A stretch of 64,000 nt of DNA from Dokdonella immobilis (GTDB lineage: Bacteria; Pseudomonadota; Gammaproteobacteria; Xanthomonadales; Rhodanobacteraceae): positions 1 through 64,000 of the forward strand of contig NZ_FOVF01000012.1 in assembly GCF_900115085.1 (NCBI RefSeq). Reading direction: 5' to 3'. A program made the position numbers and the translations under genes. The notes below the pieces were generated by a model. The model worked only from the letters and a program-made list of their open reading frames with translations, did no database searches and had not been told where the DNA came from. The stretch's first letter is position 1; every line of letters begins with the position of its first letter. Positions 51,949-60,559 of the stretch are shown one piece after another.

Positions 51949-54870
51949 ATGCCATTCCGTATCCTGCTGGCCGCCCTCGCCCTGCTTGCCGCCAGCGAGC
52001 TGCCGGCCCGGATGCCGCGCGACTACGACATCGTCTACGTCCGCCAGGTGCGCTTCGGCGACAACCAGAACACGATGTGGCCCGAAGTGTTTCATCCGGC
52101 GCGGCTCGATCCGGGTGCCGACCTGATGCTCCTGCATCCGGACGGCAGCGAGGAGGTGCTCGTTGCCGGCGGCAACGGCGGCGTCACCGATCCGTTCGTC
52201 TCCTTCGATGCGCAATGGGTCTACTACGCGCGCTTTCCCGACCTGCGCCCGCAGTCGCTCAACCACCAACGCGGCGATCTGCCGTACCAGGGTGCGGATA
52301 TCTACCGCATCCGGCTGGCCACGCGCCAGATCGAACGCCTGACCCATGGCGAGTTCACGCCAAACACGGGCGCAGGCAACTGGGACGAAGGCAATCCGCT
52401 CGATCCGCCGGCGCAGTTCGATCGGCTCGGCTACGGCATCCTCAACCTTGCGCCGTGTCCGCTGCCCGGTGGCCGCATCGCCTTCGTCAGCAATCGCAAC
52501 GGCTTCGAACCGCCCAAGGGTTACACCAATCCAACCCTGCAGCTGTTCGTCATGGATGGCGACGGGCAGAACGTCACCCAGATCGCGCCAATGAACATCT
52601 CCAGCGCGCTGCACCCGACCATTCTTCGCGACGGTCGGCTGCTGTTCTCCTCGCACGAGGACCAGGGCCTGCGTGACACGCGCATGTGGGGCGTCTGGGC
52701 GATCTGGCCCGACGGCCGGCGCTGGGAACCGGTCCTCAGTGCCTTCCGCGAGGGCCAGGCCTTTCATTTCATGACCCAGCTGTCCGGCGGCGATCTCGTC
52801 ATCGAGGACTACTACAACCTCAACAACAACGGTTTTGGCCAGCTCTATCGCACGCCGGCGCGGCCGCCGGCCGGACAACCGCATTTCTTCAGCGCCTTCG
52901 CGGCGGACAATCCGCCGATCGAGCGTACCGTCGGCGCCGGCTTTTCCTATCCGTACACGATCCCGTTCACGCCGCGCGGCGGCCTCCATGCGCTGGCGCC
53001 GTTCACGCACGGCGACGACGAAGCGGCGCCGATCGGCAGCAACGGCCAGCGCGTCGGCAAGTTCACGCATCCCTCGGCGGCGCCGGACGGCGACCTCCTC
53101 GTGGTCTGGACGCCGGGACCGGCGAACGATCTCAATCGCCCGACGCCGGCGCCCTACTACGATGCCGGCCTGTATGCGATCGCCGGCGGCAACGTGGTTC
53201 ATTCGCCGCAGGAACTCGTGCTGATCAGGAACGACCCGGCCTGGAACGAGGCCTGGCCTCGGGCCGTGGTGCCCTACAGCCGCATCCATGGCGTCGACGA
53301 ACCCGACGAACTGGGCTGGCTGCCGAACGATGGCGGCACGCATGCGCAGTTGCCGGCCGGCACGCCATACGGCCTGGTCGGCAGCTCGAGCCTGTACAAG
53401 CGCGAGAGCTTTCCGGGCCAGGTGACGTCCTGGTCGGATACCTTCGACGGCCTCGACGCCTTCAATACCGGCGAAAACGGCCAGTCGAGCAACTGGTCGA
53501 CCCAGGGCAGCGATGCCGGCAGGTACAGCGACAGCGACATCTGGGCGGTGCGCATCGTCGGCATGGAACCGAACTCGCACCGCAGTTACGGACCCAACAG
53601 CGGGCGCAGGTTCACCAGCCACGCCGAAGAGCGCCTGCGCGTTTTCGGCGAGATCCCGGTGCGCAAGTTCGGCAGCGGTGGCGCGCCCATACTCGACCTC
53701 GAGGGCAATCCCGATACGAGCTTCCTGGCCAAGATCGTCGCCGACACGCCGTTTACGTTCCAGATGCTCGACCGCAACGGCATGGTCCTGAGCATGGCCC
53801 AGACCTGGCACCAGGTGCGCCCCGGCGAGATGCGTGCCGATTGCGGGGGCTGCCACGCGCACAGCCAGCAGGCCCTCGCATTCGGCAGCACCGCCGCGGC
53901 GCAATCGAACTATGCGGTCATGGACCTGTCGACGAGCACGCCACTGCTGACCTTCGATGCCGCAGGCCAACCCGATCTGCGCATCGAGAACACGCGCCAG
54001 GTCAGTGTCGAGTTCCTGCACGATATCCGGCCATTGCTGCAGCAGCGTTGCATCGGCTGCCATCAGGGCGCGAATCCCGCGGGCAATCTGGATCTGGCCG
54101 ACACGAGTGTCGTCGGCGGCCTGCCCGGCGACTACCGGCGCCTGGCCGCGGATTCCCAGGCCGAATACGGCTACGCGCCGGTGATCGCGAATCGAAGCTG
54201 GCGACAGACCAACGCCAGCCGCTACCTGCGCATGTTCCAGAGCCGACGCAGCCTGCTGGTCTGGAAGCTGTTCGACGCCCGCCTGGACGGTTGGAGCAAC
54301 GCCGACCATCCGACCGAGAGCGTGCCGGGCAATGCCGCCACCCTGCCGGCGGGAGCCGATCCGAACGAGGCCGACCTCGACTACAGCGGCACGATGATGC
54401 CGCCACCGGGCAGTCCGGTCGCACCGTTGACGGCCGACGAAAAGCTCCTGTTCGTGCGCTGGATCGATCTCGGCGCGCCGATCGATACCGGCGATCCGGA
54501 CTACGGCTGGTTCCTCGATGACCTCAAGCCCACGGTTGCCCTGAGCCAGCCGCGCCCGCGCGCCAATCCGGCAGCGCTCGCGCAGATCCGCTTCGGCCTC
54601 GCCGACGCAGACAGCGGAATCGCGCTGTCGAGCCTGCGCGTCAACGCCGACTTCACGGTCAATGGGCGCCCGGCCGGTGCCGAGCTGGCCGATCTTGCCG
54701 CTGCCGTCGACGAAGGCATCTGGGCGATTGCACTGGTGCCGCCACTGCAGAGTGGATGGAACCGGCATGTGCACATCAGCGTGCGCGACAACCAGGGCAA
54801 CATCACGCGGGTGGATCGGGCCTTCTTCATCGGCGCCGACGACACGATCTTCCGCGACGGCTACGATTGA
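51949..54870 (+). CDS. Secreted HzsA-like di-haem protein
   Basis: 973 residues from ATG 51949 (GGAG nine bases upstream). Signal peptide MPFRILLAALALLAASELPA, then beta-propeller-like repeats (DIYRIRLATRQIERLTHGE; LQLFVMDGDGQNVTQIAP) like the middle domain of hydrazine synthase alpha. Two c-type haem sites follow: CGGCH (632-636) and CIGCH (701-705). The C-terminal part ends DDTIFRDGYD, a tail discussed in the findings. The family is widespread outside anammox bacteria and the reaction is unknown; hydrazine synthesis is not implied. A periplasmic or surface redox role is likely. Confidence 0.8.
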   Translation: MPFRILLAALALLAASELPARMPRDYDIVYVRQVRFGDNQNTMWPEVFHPARLDPGADLMLLHPDGSEEVLVAGGNGGVTDPFVSFDAQWVYYARFPDLRPQSLNHQRGDLPYQGADIYRIRLATRQIERLTHGEFTPNTGAGNWDEGNPLDPPAQFDRLGYGILNLAPCPLPGGRIAFVSNRNGFEPPKGYTNPTLQLFVMDGDGQNVTQIAPMNISSALHPTILRDGRLLFSSHEDQGLRDTRMWGVWAIWPDGRRWEPVLSAFREGQAFHFMTQLSGGDLVIEDYYNLNNNGFGQLYRTPARPPAGQPHFFSAFAADNPPIERTVGAGFSYPYTIPFTPRGGLHALAPFTHGDDEAAPIGSNGQRVGKFTHPSAAPDGDLLVVWTPGPANDLNRPTPAPYYDAGLYAIAGGNVVHSPQELVLIRNDPAWNEAWPRAVVPYSRIHGVDEPDELGWLPNDGGTHAQLPAGTPYGLVGSSSLYKRESFPGQVTSWSDTFDGLDAFNTGENGQSSNWSTQGSDAGRYSDSDIWAVRIVGMEPNSHRSYGPNSGRRFTSHAEERLRVFGEIPVRKFGSGGAPILDLEGNPDTSFLAKIVADTPFTFQMLDRNGMVLSMAQTWHQVRPGEMRADCGGCHAHSQQALAFGSTAAAQSNYAVMDLSTSTPLLTFDAAGQPDLRIENTRQVSVEFLHDIRPLLQQRCIGCHQGANPAGNLDLADTSVVGGLPGDYRRLAADSQAEYGYAPVIANRSWRQTNASRYLRMFQSRRSLLVWKLFDARLDGWSNADHPTESVPGNAATLPAGADPNEADLDYSGTMMPPPGSPVAPLTADEKLLFVRWIDLGAPIDTGDPDYGWFLDDLKPTVALSQPRPRANPAALAQIRFGLADADSGIALSSLRVNADFTVNGRPAGAELADLAAAVDEGIWAIALVPPLQSGWNRHVHISVRDNQGNITRVDRAFFIGADDTIFRDGYD

Positions 54871-54934
54871 GCGCGAACGCGCTTGCCGATCGGCGCGTGC
54901 CGCTGCCCAACGTCGCATCGAGGATTGGTCGTTC

Positions 54935-55330
54935 GTGGAAATCGACAAGTTGGCCTGGATCCATATCCGCGAGCGCAAATTGCTCGGCGCACGATCGCGC
55001 GGCAATCCGGTCTGCTATCTGCCCGGCGGCAAGCGCGAGCCCGGCGAAAGCGATGCCGAGGCGCTCGTACGTGAGATTCGCGAGGAGCTCTCGATCGCAC
55101 TCGATCCGACCACGCTCGTTGCGGCCGGAGAGTTCCGCGCCCAGGCAGATGGGAAGCCGTCCGGCGTAATGGTCAAGCTGACCTGCTACGAGGCTGCGTT
55201 CGAAGGCGTAATCGCGCCGGCGGCGGAGATCGAGGAAGTGCTCTGGCTCGAATACGCCGATCGCGAGCGCTGCTCGGCAGCCGGGCGCCTCGTGCTCGAC
55301 CACCTGTATGCCCGCGATCGCCTCGACTAG
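54935..55330 (+). CDS. Nudix hydrolase
   Basis: 131 residues from GTG 54935 (AGGA ten bases upstream). The Nudix box GGKREPGESDAEALVREIRE followed by ELSIAL matches G-x5-E-x7-REUxEExGU. The N-terminal strand is VEIDKLAWIHIRERKLLGAR. The substrate (nucleotide or other diphosphate) is unknown. It lies 64 bases after the HzsA-like gene and may be in the same transcript. Confidence 0.88.
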   Translation: MEIDKLAWIHIRERKLLGARSRGNPVCYLPGGKREPGESDAEALVREIREELSIALDPTTLVAAGEFRAQADGKPSGVMVKLTCYEAAFEGVIAPAAEIEEVLWLEYADRERCSAAGRLVLDHLYARDRLD

Positions 55331-55366
55331 TCGAGGCGCACGCCGAAACCCGGCCAGCAGCGCAGC

Positions 55367-56257
55367 CTATTCGGCGATGTAGCGCCATGGCTGGTCCGGC
55401 GCGGCCCGGCGCCAGACCGTGAAGAACGGGATCGCCGGGCGCTCGCTGCCATCCTCGGCGCGTTCGTTGAAACGGATATGACCGATGCTGAGGCCGAGAT
55501 CGCCGCTGGCCGCGACGACCACGCGATCGGCTGACCAGTTCAGCGTGCTGCCGCCGGCCGGCTGTCCTTCGCTGACCAGCCTCGCGATTGCTTCGGCGCC
55601 GAAGACGAAGCCGGCATTCGCGGCCCCGCCGAGATTCATCGAATCGGCGTTGCCGAATTTGGCGAAGGCCGGCCCGAGCCCGATCGTCTGCGCGTCATCG
55701 GAGAAGGCCTTCTCGGCGAGGTCGAGCGCGGGCGCGGGCGCCTCCGGCGCGAACGCGCCGGGCAGCAGCGGCGCCTGCTCGGCGAGATCAACCTTGCCGT
55801 CCGCGCGCCGGGCGCGCTTCCAGGCGATCGCGTGCCAGCCCTCGGTGTCGCGTCGCCAGTAGGCGAGGTACTTGTAGGGCTGGGTCGAGCCATCGGCCAG
55901 GCGCTGGGTCATGAATCCATAGGTGAAACCCTGGCTGCCATCGGCCGAGATGCCGGCGCGAACCGGCGCCCAGTCGATGCGGGCCGAATCGAGCGCCGGA
56001 TTGGCCCGCAATGCAGCGATGACTTCGGTCTTGCCGCGCGCGAAGCCCTTCCCCGGCACCGGCACGCTCACCTCCTCGGCGAAGGCGGCGGTCAATCCAG
56101 CCAGCCCATCGGTCTTCGCACTGGCCGAACCGAGGGCCTTGTCGGCAGCAAGCAGTTCGTCGGCGCGTTGCCTCGCCAGCGCGGTCGTTTGCGCCGGAGC
56201 GGGCGTGGCGCCGGCGAGCATCCATACCGCCAGCGCGGCCACTGCGATCACATGCAT
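55367..56257 (-). CDS. Secreted protein with two NTF2/SnoaL-like (DUF4440-type) domains
   Basis: 296 residues from ATG 56257, with AGGA eight bases upstream. A signal peptide (AVAALAVWMLAGATPAPAQ) is followed by two similar cone-fold units: about 25-165 (ELLAADKALGSASA..., then WHAIAWKRAR) and about 180-296 (LAEKAFSDDAQTIGLGPAFA, then PFFTVWRRAAPDQPWRYIAE). Such domains bind small molecules or act as scaffolds. No catalytic residues can be assigned. Confidence 0.75.
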   Translation of the reverse strand: MHVIAVAALAVWMLAGATPAPAQTTALARQRADELLAADKALGSASAKTDGLAGLTAAFAEEVSVPVPGKGFARGKTEVIAALRANPALDSARIDWAPVRAGISADGSQGFTYGFMTQRLADGSTQPYKYLAYWRRDTEGWHAIAWKRARRADGKVDLAEQAPLLPGAFAPEAPAPALDLAEKAFSDDAQTIGLGPAFAKFGNADSMNLGGAANAGFVFGAEAIARLVSEGQPAGGSTLNWSADRVVVAASGDLGLSIGHIRFNERAEDGSERPAIPFFTVWRRAAPDQPWRYIAE

Positions 56258-56337
56258 TGCTCGTTCCTCGGTTCTGGGGACGGGACATGTTCCACCCGCG
56301 CCCGCCACTCGACGAGTGCCCCAAGTCACAGCGCTTC

Positions 56338-56530
56338 CTATTCGAAGCCGTCGGCGAAGATCGTGTCGTCGAACGCGAGTTCGAAGGCGCCGAGATCGAC
56401 CGGGCCGTGAACATCCCTCACGGCGAGCCGGGCGGCGCGACCCGCTCGGCGCGAACTCCTCGAATTTCCGAACAGCACGGTTGTCGATGGCTGGATGGTG
56501 ACGCGCCCGGCGCCGCTGTTCTGGAACGCG
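56338..56530 (-). pseudogene. C-terminal relic of a secreted protein ending DDTIFADGFE
   Basis: On the minus strand a short frame reads RVTIQPSTTVLFGNS, then VRDVHGPVDLGAFELAF and finally DDTIFADGFE before TAG at 56338. The D-x-G-A-F-E text followed by an IFADGFE tail is what I expect at the end of large secreted proteins in this group (parallel-beta-helix or choice-of-anchor type). No start codon, signal peptide or repeat domain remains upstream, so this looks like the stump of a deleted gene. The rest of 56258-56641 holds nothing else. Confidence 0.55.
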
Positions 56531-56641
56531 ATTCCGCTCCGGTACTCGAAGCCACGTCGGCGCGCTTCGGTCCGGTGACCCTTGGCTGGGCCAGTGGCGC
56601 AATCAGCCAGGCGGGCGGGTGCGGCGCTGCCGCCGAATCGC

Positions 56642-57970
56642 TCAGGGACGCAGGCGCCAGTGGCGCAGCCCCGCATAGACGAGAACGAGGATGGCCAGGG
56701 CGACACCGATCGCGGTCCATTCGGCGCGACTCAGGGTGCCGATGATGGCGATCATGGCGAGCGTCGACAGGGCCGGGATCAGGGCTCCGCCGGGCAGCAC
56801 AAACGGGGCTCCGCCGCTGCGCAGGTCGCGCTTCTGGGCGAACCACGTGGCCAGGCTGACGCCGAGATAGATCAGGCAATTGGCGCCGCCCGAGACCAGG
56901 GCCAGCGCTTCGAAGTTGCCGAGCATGGCGAGGCCGAAGCCGACCACGCCATGGGTGACGATGGCGAGCAAGGGCACGCGATAGGTCGCGGTCACGCGAC
57001 CATAGGCCGAAGGCAGGTAGCCGTCGCGACCGAGGGCATACAGAAGCCGCGAGGACGCCAGCAGGTTGCCCATCATGAAGCCACCCATCGAAACCCCGGC
57101 GGTAACGAGAAGCAGGACCAGACCCGGTGTCCACAACGTGCCTGCGGCCTCGGCCAGCGGCACCTTGCTGGTGCCCAGTGCCGGTCCGAGGATGCCCTGG
57201 GTGACGATCTGGATACCCATGTACAGCAGCACGACGACGAGGATCGCCGCCATCGTCGCGCGCGGCACGCTGTGCGAGGCGTCGCGCAGTTCGCCGGACG
57301 GAATCAGCGCGGTTTCCATGCCGGAGTAGGCGAACATGACCAGTACCATCGAGGCGCCGAGGGTCGGCCACGAGGGAATCGCCAGCCAGCTGATCTGGCT
57401 CCAGTCGACGAAGAACAGGCCGACGGCGGCGAGCAGGAACAGCGGAGTCAGCTTGAGCGTCGCCAGCACGGTTATGGCGCGCGCACCGAGCCTGACGCCG
57501 AAGGCGTTCAAGGCGATCAGGATCGCGTACAGCACGATCATGAAGGCCGCGCGCGCCGCCGGTACGTCGAACTGCGGCCAGGCGCGCGCGACCTGCAGGA
57601 ACAGCGCGGAAGCGACGGCGCCGCTCGACGCCGCATTGCAGATCCACATCAGCGCGCCGGCGACGAAACCCGGAAACGGGCCGAAAGCCGCGGCGACATA
57701 GGTATAGGGTCCGCCGGTGGTGGCGGCACGACTGCCGATCGCGGCAAAGCACAGCGCAATCGGCACGATCGCCATGGCGCCAGCAAGGAATGCGATCGGC
57801 GCCGACGAGCCCATGCGCGTGAACAGCAGGGCCGGCAGCAGGAAGATGCCCGAGCCGACGATGATGTTGATGATCGCCGCAGCCAGCGAGACGCCGCCGA
57901 CGGCACGGACCAGGGCCGCCTCGCCTTCGAGCGTCGCCGCGGCGGGCGGGGGATTCGCGGTCAATGACAT
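56642..57970 (-). CDS. APC-superfamily amino acid permease
   Basis: 442 residues with about twelve membrane helices. The helix 1 break IINIIVGSGIFLLPALLF is the APC substrate-binding signature, GGPYTYVAAAFGPFPGFVAG is helix 3, and MVLVMFAYSGMETALIPSGE is helix 6. It is closest in style to the AAT/APA permeases. The substrate is unknown. ATG 57970 (MSLTANPPP) is the family-like start. Divergent from the Na/Ca-exchanger-like gene. Confidence 0.88.
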   Translation of the reverse strand: MSLTANPPPAAATLEGEAALVRAVGGVSLAAAIINIIVGSGIFLLPALLFTRMGSSAPIAFLAGAMAIVPIALCFAAIGSRAATTGGPYTYVAAAFGPFPGFVAGALMWICNAASSGAVASALFLQVARAWPQFDVPAARAAFMIVLYAILIALNAFGVRLGARAITVLATLKLTPLFLLAAVGLFFVDWSQISWLAIPSWPTLGASMVLVMFAYSGMETALIPSGELRDASHSVPRATMAAILVVVLLYMGIQIVTQGILGPALGTSKVPLAEAAGTLWTPGLVLLLVTAGVSMGGFMMGNLLASSRLLYALGRDGYLPSAYGRVTATYRVPLLAIVTHGVVGFGLAMLGNFEALALVSGGANCLIYLGVSLATWFAQKRDLRSGGAPFVLPGGALIPALSTLAMIAIIGTLSRAEWTAIGVALAILVLVYAGLRHWRLRP

Positions 57971-58121
57971 GCGGGCCAATCCGGACGGGAGGCGAGGGGC
58001 GCAAGCGTGCCACAGTTCGGGCGCGCGGGGCTGTACAGCCGCGCCATCCCGCCACACACTCGGGCAGGACACAACGCGCAATCGCCGCGCTCGCAACGGC
58101 GACGTCAGGGAGGAGGCAGGC

Positions 58122-59300
58122 ATGTCGAAAGGCGCAAACGGCCACTGGGTCTGGCAGACGACCGGGCTCGCAGGCAGCGCCCTGATCGTGGCCGAGATGC
58201 TGATCGGACGTTCGACGACGCCAGGCTGGCTGTCGACCGGCCTGCTCGGGCTCGGTGGATTGCTGGTCGTGTTCGCCGCCTGCGAGCTGATGATCCTGGC
58301 CGTCGACGGTATCGGCCTGCGCCTGCACATGAACCGCTACGTCGCCGGCACCATGGCCGGACTGGCCAGCAACATTCCCGAACTGGTCATGCTCGGTTTC
58401 GTGCTTGCGGCGACGCCTCGGGTCGGATTCCTGGTCACCGTCGTCACCGTGCACGTCAGTGCGGCGGCCTTCGGCATCTACAGTGCGCTGCTGCCGCGCG
58501 ACGCGCGCGGCAATGCGGCGATGCCGAAGCCGCTGGTCCTGCTCAGCACCGATCTGTATGCCTGCGCCGGCGGTGCCTTTTTCGCGACCGGCGCGATCAT
58601 GCTGCTGATGTATGTCTTCGACGCCGGCGTGCACCACGGCAATGCCCTCAATGCGACCGACCTCTACGTGCTCGGTGCCGCCCTGCTCAGCGTCCAGGTG
58701 GTCGCGATCGCGCGCCTGGTGAAGCGCTTCAGCGGTGAGCACGAGGTATCCGCAGGGCCGACCACGGCCCAACCTGCGGCAAAGGAAGGCGACGCGCCGA
58801 CGTTCACGGCGATCGTCGCGTTCGGCCTGCTCGGCATCGTCGCCAGCGTATTCGGCGGGCATGCCGTCGGCCAGTTCGCCGATGTCCTCGTCAGCGCCCT
58901 CGATCGGGCCGGCTATCCGAAGATGGTCGGCGCGCTCGTGCTCAGCGTATTCGCCTCGGCCGGTGCCTTGGTGGTGATGGCCTCCGCGCATGCCAAGGGC
59001 ATGATCGACGTGGCCCTGGCCAATGCGTCGGGCCAGGTCACCCAGGTGCCGTTCGTGGTCCTTCCTTTCGCCCTGATCCTGCTTGCCGCGTTCGGCCAGG
59101 CCGGTGTCATCCCGCTGACATCCAGCGGTGGTGTATTGCCGATCGACCTCGACACGGTCAGCGTGCTGCTGCTCGGCTTCCCGTCGATGCTGATCCTCTG
59201 GAAGGCGATCCAGGACGATGGCACGGTCAACTGGCTTGAAACGACGACGATGATCGTCATCTTCAGCCTGACCATCTATTTTCTCGCCGCGCACGGCTGA
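58122..59300 (+). CDS. Sodium/calcium-exchanger-like membrane protein
   Basis: 392 residues with about eleven helices in two inverted halves. The first repeat contains AGLASNIPELVMLGFVLAAT and the second VALANASGQVTQVPFVVLPF, related to the alpha-repeats of CaCA exchangers, though the exact G-N/P-S/E residues differ from classical ChaA/YrbG. It may exchange Ca2+ or another cation. ATG 58122 has a strong GGGAGGAGG ribosome site. Confidence 0.7.
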   Translation: MSKGANGHWVWQTTGLAGSALIVAEMLIGRSTTPGWLSTGLLGLGGLLVVFAACELMILAVDGIGLRLHMNRYVAGTMAGLASNIPELVMLGFVLAATPRVGFLVTVVTVHVSAAAFGIYSALLPRDARGNAAMPKPLVLLSTDLYACAGGAFFATGAIMLLMYVFDAGVHHGNALNATDLYVLGAALLSVQVVAIARLVKRFSGEHEVSAGPTTAQPAAKEGDAPTFTAIVAFGLLGIVASVFGGHAVGQFADVLVSALDRAGYPKMVGALVLSVFASAGALVVMASAHAKGMIDVALANASGQVTQVPFVVLPFALILLAAFGQAGVIPLTSSGGVLPIDLDTVSVLLLGFPSMLILWKAIQDDGTVNWLETTTMIVIFSLTIYFLAAHG

Positions 59301-59398
59301 GCGACTGCGGCTGCCGGCGAAGTTCCTGGCAGTGCATTTCCGCGCCGGGGTCCACCCGATGTCGGGCGGCGGCATGCCACCAATGACGGAGCCAGACC

Positions 59399-60388
59399 AT
59401 GAAGATGCGAAAGATCGGCCGCGATGGCCCGGCAGTGTCCGCGATCGGGCTCGGCTGCATGGGCATGAGCGAATTCTATGGGCCGCGCGAGGATGCCGAA
59501 TCGATCGCGACGATCCGGCACGCGCTCGACCGCGGCATCAACCTGCTCGATACCGCCGACATGTACGGGCCCTACATCAACGAAGCGTTGGTCGGTCGCG
59601 CGATCCAGGGGCGCCGCGATGAAGTCCTGCTGGCCACCAAGTTCGGCTTCGTGCGCGATCCGGCCGATCCCGACAAGCGCGTCATCGATGGCTCGCCGGC
59701 GCACGTGCGCGAAGCCTGCGAGGGCAGCCTGCGCCGGCTCGGCGTGGACACGATCGACCTCTACTATCTGCATCGTATCGATGCCCGCGTCCCCATCGAG
59801 GACACCGTCGGCGCGATGGCCGATCTCGTGGCCGCCGGCAAGGTACGTTGGCTCGGCCTGTCCGAAGTCGGCGCGGCGACCCTGCAGCGCGCACATGCCG
59901 TACACCCGATCAGCGCCCTGCAAAGCGAGTATTCGCTGTGGACGCGCGATCCCGAGGGCGCGGTCCTCGACACCTGCCGCGAACTCGGCGTCACCCTGGT
60001 CGCCTACAGTCCGCTCGGTCGCGGCTTCCTGAGCGGAGAAATCCGTTCCTTCGAGGATTTCGCCGAGGACGACTACCGGCGCCGGCAGCCGCGCTTCCAG
60101 GGCGAAAACTTCGCCCGCAACCTGGCCCTCGTCGACGCCGTGCGCGCCGTGGCCGAAGCGAAAGGGGTGACCCCGGCGCAACTGGCCCTGGCCTGGGTAC
60201 TGGCCCAGGGCGAGGACATCGTACCGATTCCGGGGACCAAGCGGAGACGCTATCTCGATCAGAATATTTCGGCTGTCGAGATCGTCCTGAATGCAGCAGA
60301 CCTCGCCGCGATCGACGCGGCGTTCCCGGCCGCCGCGGTCGCCGGAACGCGCTACCCGGCTGGCATGATGGCCTTGCTCGACCGCTGA
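59399..60388 (+). CDS. Aldo/keto reductase
   Basis: 329 residues, a TIM-barrel NADPH oxidoreductase. The catalytic tetrad is visible: Asp and Tyr in [13 protein letters not shown], Lys in LLATKFGF and His in LYYLHRID. The NADPH-binding [15 protein letters not shown] lies near the C-terminus. It belongs to the AKR12/13-type group with YhdN-like members. Its substrate is unknown. GGAG precedes the ATG by several bases. Confidence 0.93.
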   Translation: MKMRKIGRDGPAVSAIGLGCMGMSEFYGPREDAESIATIRHALDRGINLLDTADMYGPYINEALVGRAIQGRRDEVLLATKFGFVRDPADPDKRVIDGSPAHVREACEGSLRRLGVDTIDLYYLHRIDARVPIEDTVGAMADLVAAGKVRWLGLSEVGAATLQRAHAVHPISALQSEYSLWTRDPEGAVLDTCRELGVTLVAYSPLGRGFLSGEIRSFEDFAEDDYRRRQPRFQGENFARNLALVDAVRAVAEAKGVTPAQLALAWVLAQGEDIVPIPGTKRRRYLDQNISAVEIVLNAADLAAIDAAFPAAAVAGTRYPAGMMALLDR

Positions 60389-60404
60389 CGGACGGGGAAT
60401 CCAC

Positions 60405-60426
60405 GCCCCGGGGTGACTTCCGGGGC
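60405..60426 (+). terminator. Candidate terminator after the aldo/keto reductase gene
   Basis: GCCCCGG-GGTGACTT-CCGGGGC forms a 7-bp GC stem with an 8-base loop 17 bases after the stop codon, followed by TTGTG rather than a long U-run. It separates this gene from the efflux operon. Confidence 0.4.
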
Positions 60427-60491
60427 TTGTGCACAATGTGATCGACCGACAGAGTGTCGAATTCCGCCGCCCCCGTTCGTCTCCATGGGGC

Positions 60492-60521
60492 TTGCGTGAT
60501 TCGCCGCCAAACACCTATTAT
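60492..60521 (+). promoter_or_regulatory. Candidate promoter of the RND efflux operon
   Basis: TTGCGT (60492-60497) and TATTAT (60516-60521) are 18 bases apart in an unusually AT-rich patch (60510-60546), 38 bases before the first start codon. The patch just downstream (TTGAACCGATAAG) could hold an operator, but I see no clean symmetry. No regulator gene is adjacent in the window. Confidence 0.5.
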
Positions 60522-60559
60522 TGAACCGATAAGTTTTGTATTTTCGGACTCCCCTGCCC

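Noticed and set aside
51949-54870. Anammox hydrazine synthase
   Set aside because: Only the middle-domain style and two haem sites are shared; no other anammox gene is present and the family is broad.
51577-55005. 1142-residue minus-strand frame
   Set aside because: Antisense shadow of the HzsA-like gene, which carries the signal peptide and haem motifs.
56418-59375. 985-residue minus-strand frame
   Set aside because: Shadow running across the APC permease (in another frame) and the exchanger gene; composition without domains.
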